Below are positions 58,076-64,000 of a stretch of 64,000 bases of DNA, one piece after another; position 1 is the stretch's first letter, and each line of letters starts with the position of its first letter. Under the pieces are notes generated by a model. It worked only from the letters and a program-made list of their open reading frames with translations. It searched no databases and was not told the origin of the DNA. Origin of the DNA: Umbilicaria muhlenbergii (lineage: Eukaryota > Ascomycota > Lecanoromycetes > Umbilicariales > Umbilicariaceae). The position numbers were made by a program, and so were the translations under genes. The stretch covers positions 4,466,927-4,530,926 of the forward strand of contig KK106981.1 of the NCBI GenBank assembly GCA_000611775.1. Direction: 5' to 3'.

Positions 58076-58080
58076 CATTA

Positions 58081-58559
58081 CTCCTCAAACATAAAGCATT
58101 AAGATTTAAGTTTACATCACAACTTTGTCTTATCAGACATACATGATTTTATGAAAATATATCAATAAGTGAAGTTTATTCTCATGAATAAGTGACTTCT
58201 CTTACAACACTATGAGCTCTGAAAAACTGTCACGATATAGTAGCATATCAGGGCTAGCGCTTTCTAAGCGACTTGGCAGCGCACATAATAAAACTCTGCG
58301 TTGTTCCACTCCTTAGTTATTAGTCCTGTATAGTTAAGACTATACAACATATATATCTACATCTCACGCTGTCACATACCTCAGTTATACATTTCTTTCT
58401 AGTAAGAGACGCTATAACCTAACAAAATCTGAACTGGAGCTTGCCATGTTTATATCTCAGTGAGAGGTGAACAAAATATGGGAAGAGATTTATGCAGTCA
58501 TTAAGTTGAATCAGCTTTAAGTGTCACTTAGTGTATCAAATAAAAGTAATGAATTGACC
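58081..58559. other. Transition to AT-rich repeats, possible solo LTR
   Basis: 478 bp between the pol-less element and the family A LTR. 58,228-58,376 starts TGTCACGATATAG and ends GCTGTCACA, keeps several CpGs, and could be a 149-bp solo LTR of another family. The flanks AAAAC and TACCT do not match, so this is weak. No gene. Confidence 0.35.
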
Positions 58560-58852
58560 TGTCAGGGCCACCATATAATAGTATGACAGTACAACACTAG
58601 TATGACACTAGTACAACACTATAGTACGACACTATAGTACGACATTATATAGATATGATGACTCAGCGCCTAGCGCCTTGGCATCAAGTGAAAACTCTTC
58701 ACAAGGAGGTTCAGAAACTTGCTTCCTCAGTGATCAGTTTTGCCACTGAATAAAAGACATATAACCACTGCATTGACCCTATCATGACTTTTGCCTATGA
58801 CACCCCGTTCAAACACCACTACAATGACTGTCATACACTCAGCCCCTTTACA
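58560..58852 (+). repeat. Family A 5' LTR, plus strand
   Basis: 293 bp, TGTCAGGG...CTTTACA, the inverse complement of the left-side LTRs. It is followed by TACTGATCACTCAGTACC, the primer-side sequence seen (inverted) at 13,505, 17,144 and 26,623. The putative left target duplication is TGACC (58,555-58,559); its partner lies outside the window. Confidence 0.82.
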
Positions 58853-58903
58853 TACTGATCACTCAGTACCTTCAGGTGAACGGTCACGTCAGAAGCATAA
58901 GAC

Positions 58904-60240
58904 ATGATGGCATTAACACTTCAATCTCATCAGATCAGTGAAACAGTCAACAATCAAGCTGAGGCAGGCCCTTCAATTAACAGGTTTACATTATCAGTCA
59001 TCAATACTCCTACTTCTGACATCATTGATGATGATGAACATATCACTGCAGGCAACCTTGATGACATCATTAAAAATCTTGAGGCAGTCACTGCTCATAA
59101 TCAGGAGGTCATCAAGCATCAGTGATTACAGTTATGATGTGTATGACAAGAAATTAAGTTTAAGAACAATAAAAGAGAGCTTCAGAAGTTTAATCAACAT
59201 CTGCAAGAAGATCCTTCAATTATGATTACAACAAACTCAGAGAACAACACAGGTTCATCACATGAATTATGATGTCAAGTTATGACAGACATCACACCTC
59301 CCTCTTTTCAACATCTTGTAAAGTCATGAGAGCCTCACCTTTATGCAGGAGGCATTAAAGTCATGAGATGAAAACTTCAAGAATACTTGAATGAAATCAA
59401 TCAAAATCAGGAGCTGATGTCAGAGCAATTTCTTATTAAATGAGATTTCATCATCTGAGCAGGCACCTACCTTGAGAAAACAGTCATAAATGATTGACAG
59501 AAGCAAAAAGAGCAGCATGATCACATCTGAATCATTTATGACAACTTCTTAAAGGTTTTAAAGAAGAACTTATCCCCTGATGAAGACATGAATCAATGAA
59601 ATATCATCACTTTCAATGCAGCTGAACTTCATAATCATGATATAATCACCTTCTGATATGATAAATTATCAGAACTCTACTGCTTCCTTTCAGCTTCACA
59701 CAAGAAAATCAGTGAAACACTCATTTAAGATCATTGATGATTAAAGCTTCCTCATCATGTTCTGACTGAACTATGATGTTGAGATTCAATGCAGGTTGCA
59801 AGACAGTCAGTGCAGGAAATTTCAACACATCTTGACATCATCATTAATCATGAACTATTCTGAAGCTGCTCAGACATCAAAAAGAATCATTAAAGCAAAA
59901 CTGACAATAACAACAAAAGTATGACATCAACATCATACTATGACAGAAAAGAATCTTTCACTGAATAATAAACCTCTCACCCTCAACAATTCAATCATGA
60001 AAGAGGAAACAATTCATGAGGCTTTTATCAAGAAAGTAGTCATGACCAAAGCTGAAATTTAAATCACATATCAGTTGCAGAGAAAGTGATCATGATAATA
60101 ACACAGACATTCACAGGACCTTCATGCTGACAAGAAGACTTTATTCTCAAGAATGAAATGAATGCATGAAAAGCAGCAAGCTTCTGTATCAAGTGTGAAG
60201 TCACTGATCATTGAACAAATGAATGTATGATGAGATAATC
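58904..60240 (+). pseudogene. Gag of the plus-strand family A element
   Basis: Starts MMALTLQSHQISETVNNQAE and stays open to 59,125, then continues with many stops. A CCHC knuckle CIKCEVTDH-stop-TNEC is at 60,185-60,226, where the stop replaces a probable Arg or Trp codon. The gag N-terminus is the same as at 13,452, 17,091 and 26,572 (minus). Confidence 0.72.
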
Positions 60241-60745
60241 AACAGCAGTCATTACTGCAGTTGATGTAAATAAATGATTCATGATCAACCTTCAGCTCAT
60301 CTTCTTATTTATCATTGATGATATCTCACATCTGATATCAGGGCAGTTAAAGGTGAACTCTCATATAACAAAAAATGATCTGAAGAAAAAAAACTCATAT
60401 ATTATTAACAATGACAGTCAAGGCAATATTATCACATGATATGTTGTCAATGAACTGTCTTTACAAACTGAACCTTATGAAGCTCAAGTCAATGCATGAG
60501 GTAATATAATTGACTTGTCAGAATCTGTCATATTAACTATTACAGCATATGACATCAATGATTAATCTTATCACTATAACAGCTGCTTTCTTGTCACATG
60601 AGACAATGCATCAGCTTCTTTCATCCTCAGATTATCATTTCTAATCAATGCAAACCTGAATCATGAATATGACATGAGGAAATTCCTATGAAAAAAGGTG
60701 AAGCATATCACAGCACATTGAGTATTCACTGTCAGTGAAAAAAAG

Positions 60746-63700
60746 ATGTTAAAGAATGTTCTACATATGAATAACCTTTTCATTATGAAACACTTCATAG
60801 GATCATCAGACTTAGTGATTAATATAAAAGAATATACCCTTCAGATGAACTCATTACAGTATGACAGAGATAATGATGTGTATGACACACTACCTCTTGA
60901 ATATCATGACTTTACAGACATATTTCAGGCAGCTGAGAAGCAGTCTTTGCCTGAGAGAGGTTCACATGATCATGTCATTAACTTGAAACTGAGGCAGCAA
61001 CCTTCATTCAGAAAGTTATACTTGATGTTCTCAGTTAAACTTAATATACTGAAGGTATATCTAGATGATGTCATGAAGACAGGCATAATTTATAAATTAA
61101 TATCATCTGCAGCTTCACCTGTTATGTTTGTACTGAAATCAGATGGCAGTCTATGATTAATCATTAATTATAAGCACTTGAATGATATTACTATTAAGAA
61201 TCATTACTCATTATCACTTATATCAGACATGTTGAATCATCTTTAAGGAGCTAAGAAGTTCACTAAGCTGAACTGCAAGAATGCATATAATTGAATATGA
61301 ATTAAGAGTGAAGATGAGTGAAAAACAGTGTTTCAAACATGATTCAGGCTGTTTAAATATCTTGTCATGCTTTTCAGTCTCATGAATGCTCCTGTCATGT
61401 TTCAAGCCTTCATTGATAAAGTGCTTGATGAGTTTTTAAACATCACATGCATGATCTACTTGAATGATATCTTGATCTTTAGCAAAGATGAGTCTAAGTA
61501 TGAAGAGCATGTATGACAAGTACTAAATGCATTATGACATCATGATCTTCATCTTAAGATCAGTAAGTGCTCATTTAATGCAATAGAAGTGAACTTCCTA
61601 AGATTTAAGATCAACATGAAAGACATATATATGAACTCAGAGAGGATTTAAGCTGTTGAAGAATGACTTCCCCTGAAGAATATTCATGAATTGCAGGTCT
61701 TTTTAAGCTTCATCAACTTCTTCTGAAGGTTTATAAGAGATTATTCATGAATTACAGTATCACTGTTAAACCTCCTGAAAACAGGAAGGAATAAAAAGAA
61801 GACTGAGATTGTATTAAGTTCTTTTTCAACTCACTGAACTGCTCCTCATCAAGACATTGAAGGAAAGCAAAGCAGCTTAATCTCATTGCAGAGGTTTAAC
61901 ACAAACTATTCAGCATGCAGCTTATAAGTCAGAGGAAAGTTATAACAAGAAAATGTCATACCTGCCTCTTTTTCACTTTCAGGAGTCACATTGAAAGTGT
62001 TTAAAACTCTGAAGGAGATCTTCATGAGTGCTTCATTATTATGCTACTTTGATGAAAACAAACTCATGAGGGTTGAAATGAACGCCTCTGAATTCACAAT
62101 TGATGAAATCTTGATGCAACATTTTGAGGTTGATGATTAATTGCACTGATTATCAGTTACTTACTACAGTAAGAAGCTGCTAAATACTGAGACCTGATAT
62201 GATACAGATGAGCAAGAGCTTCTTGTCATCATAAAAGTCATGCATCATTGACAGCACTACTGTCAGGGTGCTAAACATCAAATTGTCATACTGATTAATC
62301 ATGCAAACCTTGTTTGATTCATGACTACTTCAAACCTCACATGAAGGCAGCTCAAATGAGCTGAGAAGCTTGCTGAATATAACTTCAAAGTCACATATCA
62401 AGAAGGCAAGAAGAACCTTGCTGATGATTTATTAAAACAGCTTAATTATGAACTGCTGAAAATTATCAATACCTCAACTGCTGCTGAAATAATATGACAG
62501 TCCTTTCACTTGAGAAGTGAAGATTATAAGTCAGTACAGAAGAAATTATACATGCTTACTGTGATGACACTGCAGTCAAGGGCAGTATGACAGAGGTTAT
62601 GACAAGAGAACATCATATCTGTCACAATGAATACTACTGATATGATGAACACTGAAGATGACAGTCTCATTAAAACATCAACAGTGTGAAATCTACCTGC
62701 TTAAAAAGAAGCAAGCTGTAATGAAAATGATGAGAATGTCATGTCAGATGAAGTCAGTGATATCATTAAAACATCAGCAGTGCATCACCTACTCAGTATG
62801 ATGATTACTGAAGATGACAGTCTCATTAAAACATCAGCAGTGCAGAACTTATCTGCTTAAGAAGAAGCAAGCTGTGATGAATATGTTAATATGATGAATA
62901 CTGAAGTTGATGACATGACTGAAACATCAGCAGTTCATAGCCTACATGCTTAAGAAGTAAGTCATGATGAATATATTAATATGATGAATATTAAAGTTGA
63001 TGATATGATTGAAACATCAACAGTTCATGATCTACATGCTTAAGAAGCAAGCTGTGATTGAATAAAAGAATTTAAGTATATAAAGCCTTCACAGCACTCA
63101 ATTAAGGATAACTCAGCAAACACTGCAGTTATAAACAATGATGCAAATCATGTTCTTATTAATCTTTAAATTGAGGATAGCACTTCTGCTGACATTGTTG
63201 AAGCACTTCAACTCATGTTTACTCATTCATCAATAAGTGAGGACTGAGGAGATAACAGCTTATATAAGAATGTTTATTAAACAACTTGAACATGTGATTC
63301 ATACTGAGCAGTTGAAAGACAGTTTGATATAATGAGTATGACAGAGATTAATTACCTCTCTTAAGGATAAAAACAACTTGATCAGGTCTGAGATGATAAA
63401 TATGAATATAAACATGAACCCTGAGATAATCATGACATCAAAGATGCAGCCAAATATGACATTTATACTGTCAGATATATGAAAATGTTGACAAGAAATA
63501 GATGATGTCATACATTATGATGATAAGATCTATGTTTCACAGAACTCTGCCCTTCACAATGTGATGATCAGTTGATTTCATGATGATGTCTTTGCAGATC
63601 ATTTCAGGAAGTTAAGAATCACAGAATTGATGTAATGATCTTATGACTGACTTGATGCTGTCAGAGATGTATGATGTTACTGTCATGACTGTGTTGAATG

Positions 63701-64000
63701 TCAAAAGGTGAAGTCAGCTCATCACAAATCATATAAATTATTAAACTCATTATCAGTACTGAAAGTGTCATGACATAAAATGACAATGAACTTCATTAAA
63801 AACCTGACACTGAGCAGCACATATGAAAGTATGACATGAGATTCAATCCTCATCATAATTAATAAGTTGATTAAAATGACTCATTATATTTCTGTACAGA
63901 AGACAATGTCAGTTGCTGACTTCATTGAAGTGTTTATTCAAGACATTATTAAGCATCATGATGTGTTAAAAGTTCTAATCACAGACAGAGATAAACTTTT
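60746..64000 (+). pseudogene. Pol of the plus-strand family A element
   Basis: An open stretch 60,746-61,156 carries the pre-RT region and the start of RT (FVLKSDGSL). RT then shows SLISDMLNHL, FTKLNCKNAYN and the catalytic box YLND at 61,457-61,468, where YxDD is expected; the first Asp is Asn by a G-to-A change. RNase H includes MNASEFTI near 62,085 with Asn at the position where the less mutated copy (about 25,750) reads Asp. Integrase includes CHDCVECQKVKSAHHK and MTMNFIKNL, whose catalytic Asp is Asn, then SILIII, MSVADFIEVF and VLITDRDKLF. RT and integrase active sites are both lost by mutation. Confidence 0.75.
62640..63050 (+). repeat. Linker tandem repeats, plus-strand copy
   Basis: Four to five degenerate units with ATGATGAATACTGAAG, ACATCAGCAGTGCA and a stop-interrupted SA-x-EEASC-type core, the inverse of the arrays at 3,890-4,380 and 24,250-25,330. 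Fewer units than at 24,250. Confidence 0.65.

Larger units (their letters stand above)
55496..58080 (-). mobile_element. Pol-less LTR retrotransposon with CATTA target duplication
   Basis: Two 139-bp LTRs (55,501-55,639 and 57,937-58,075) enclose 2,297 bp; CATTA flanks both ends (55,496-55,500 and 58,076-58,080). The LTRs start TGTAAGACG, end CCGTAACA, and differ at one base. On the minus strand the sequence after the 5' LTR, ATTTGGTAGCAACACCGG, contains a TGGTAGC primer-binding-type start three bases in. The interior encodes only a gag-like product (57,866-55,706); protease, RT, RNase H and integrase are absent. The near-identical LTRs indicate a young insertion, at the edge between the island and AT-rich DNA. 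It must depend on another element for mobility, or it is a deletion derivative of a larger one. Confidence 0.9.
58853..64000 (+). mobile_element. Family A Ty3/gypsy internal region, mutated, cut by window end
   Basis: The longest family A copy here, order gag, protease region, RT, RNase H, repeat linker, integrase, as in Ty3/gypsy elements. Gag starts at 58,904 and the zinc knuckle is at 60,185-60,226. The pre-RT peptide SLPERGSHDHVINL is near 60,950, RT runs 61,080-61,800 and RNase H 62,000-62,500. The linker repeats are at 62,640-63,050. Integrase begins at about 63,560 and is cut at the window end by TDRDKLF. Stops interrupt all frames, mostly at Trp and Arg codons. It is transcribed away from the gene island, opposite in direction to the left-side copies. 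Confidence 0.82.

Noticed and set aside
58853-64000. In-frame TGA at Trp positions could mean a genetic code reading TGA as Trp (mitochondrial DNA).
   Set aside because: TGA also replaces CGA (Arg), TAA and TAG replace Gln, catalytic Asp codons are changed to Asn, and island genes end at TGA and have spliceosomal introns. Mutation explains it better.
1-64000. tRNA, rRNA or other structured RNA genes.
   Set aside because: No cloverleaf-type A/B-box pairs or rRNA-like stretches were noticed. The GGTTCAAGC / GGTTCGATC strings near 57,890-57,925 (minus) lie in the primer-binding region of the pol-less element and do not form a tRNA.

Overview
The window looks like a chromosomal piece of a filamentous ascomycete (Pezizomycotina). 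The genes carry several short introns (mostly 45-120 bp) with GTAAGT/GTATGT-type donors. Their families are typical of these fungi: STAND-like N-terminal domain plus ankyrin repeats, MFS sugar porter, P450, fungal rhodopsin-domain 7TM protein, Zn-cluster regulator. The flanks are AT-rich retrotransposon graveyards with the C-to-T / G-to-A damage expected of repeat-induced point mutation (RIP). I cannot place it to class or genus from sequence alone.

Layout. (1) 1-26,899: almost gene-free AT-rich DNA made of nested, mutated Ty3/gypsy-type LTR elements, nearly all on the minus strand. I separate family A (276-293 bp LTRs starting TGTCAG on the minus strand), a chromovirus-like family B with a chromodomain, and a third family C seen mostly as gag. 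Two 127-bp inverted-repeat elements here are identical although everything around them is mutated. The right end is one complete but internally deleted family A element (23,080-26,899) with a 5-bp target duplication. (2) 27,426-55,366: a gene island of normal base composition holding ten intron-containing genes plus one decayed P450. In order they are: ankyrin/STAND-like protein (+), 15-exon sugar porter (-), P450 pseudogene (+), two tandem paralogous small secreted proteins (+,+), 7TM rhodopsin-domain protein (-), secreted amidase (+), small single-pass membrane protein (-), Zn-cluster regulator (+), kinesin (-) and BTB protein (+). (3) 55,501-58,075: a compact LTR element with 139-bp LTRs, a CATTA target duplication and a gag-like gene but no pol. 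(4) 58,560-64,000: a family A element on the plus strand (LTR, gag, RT, RNase H, integrase), cut by the window end.

The island genes do not form an obvious pathway: there is no polyketide, peptide or terpene synthase, so I read it as an ordinary gene island between heterochromatic repeat blocks. The P450 is inactivated by the same type of G:C-to-A:T changes seen in the repeats. The most informative observations are the mutation signature readable from the two LTRs of one element, the unmutated inverted-repeat element, the pol-less LTR element, the paired secreted proteins, and a family of short GACCGCCTGTC-type repeats at 46.5-47.9 kb.

Exon boundaries were worked out by hand from splice sites and reading phase. 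Every intact multi-exon gene model closes in frame.
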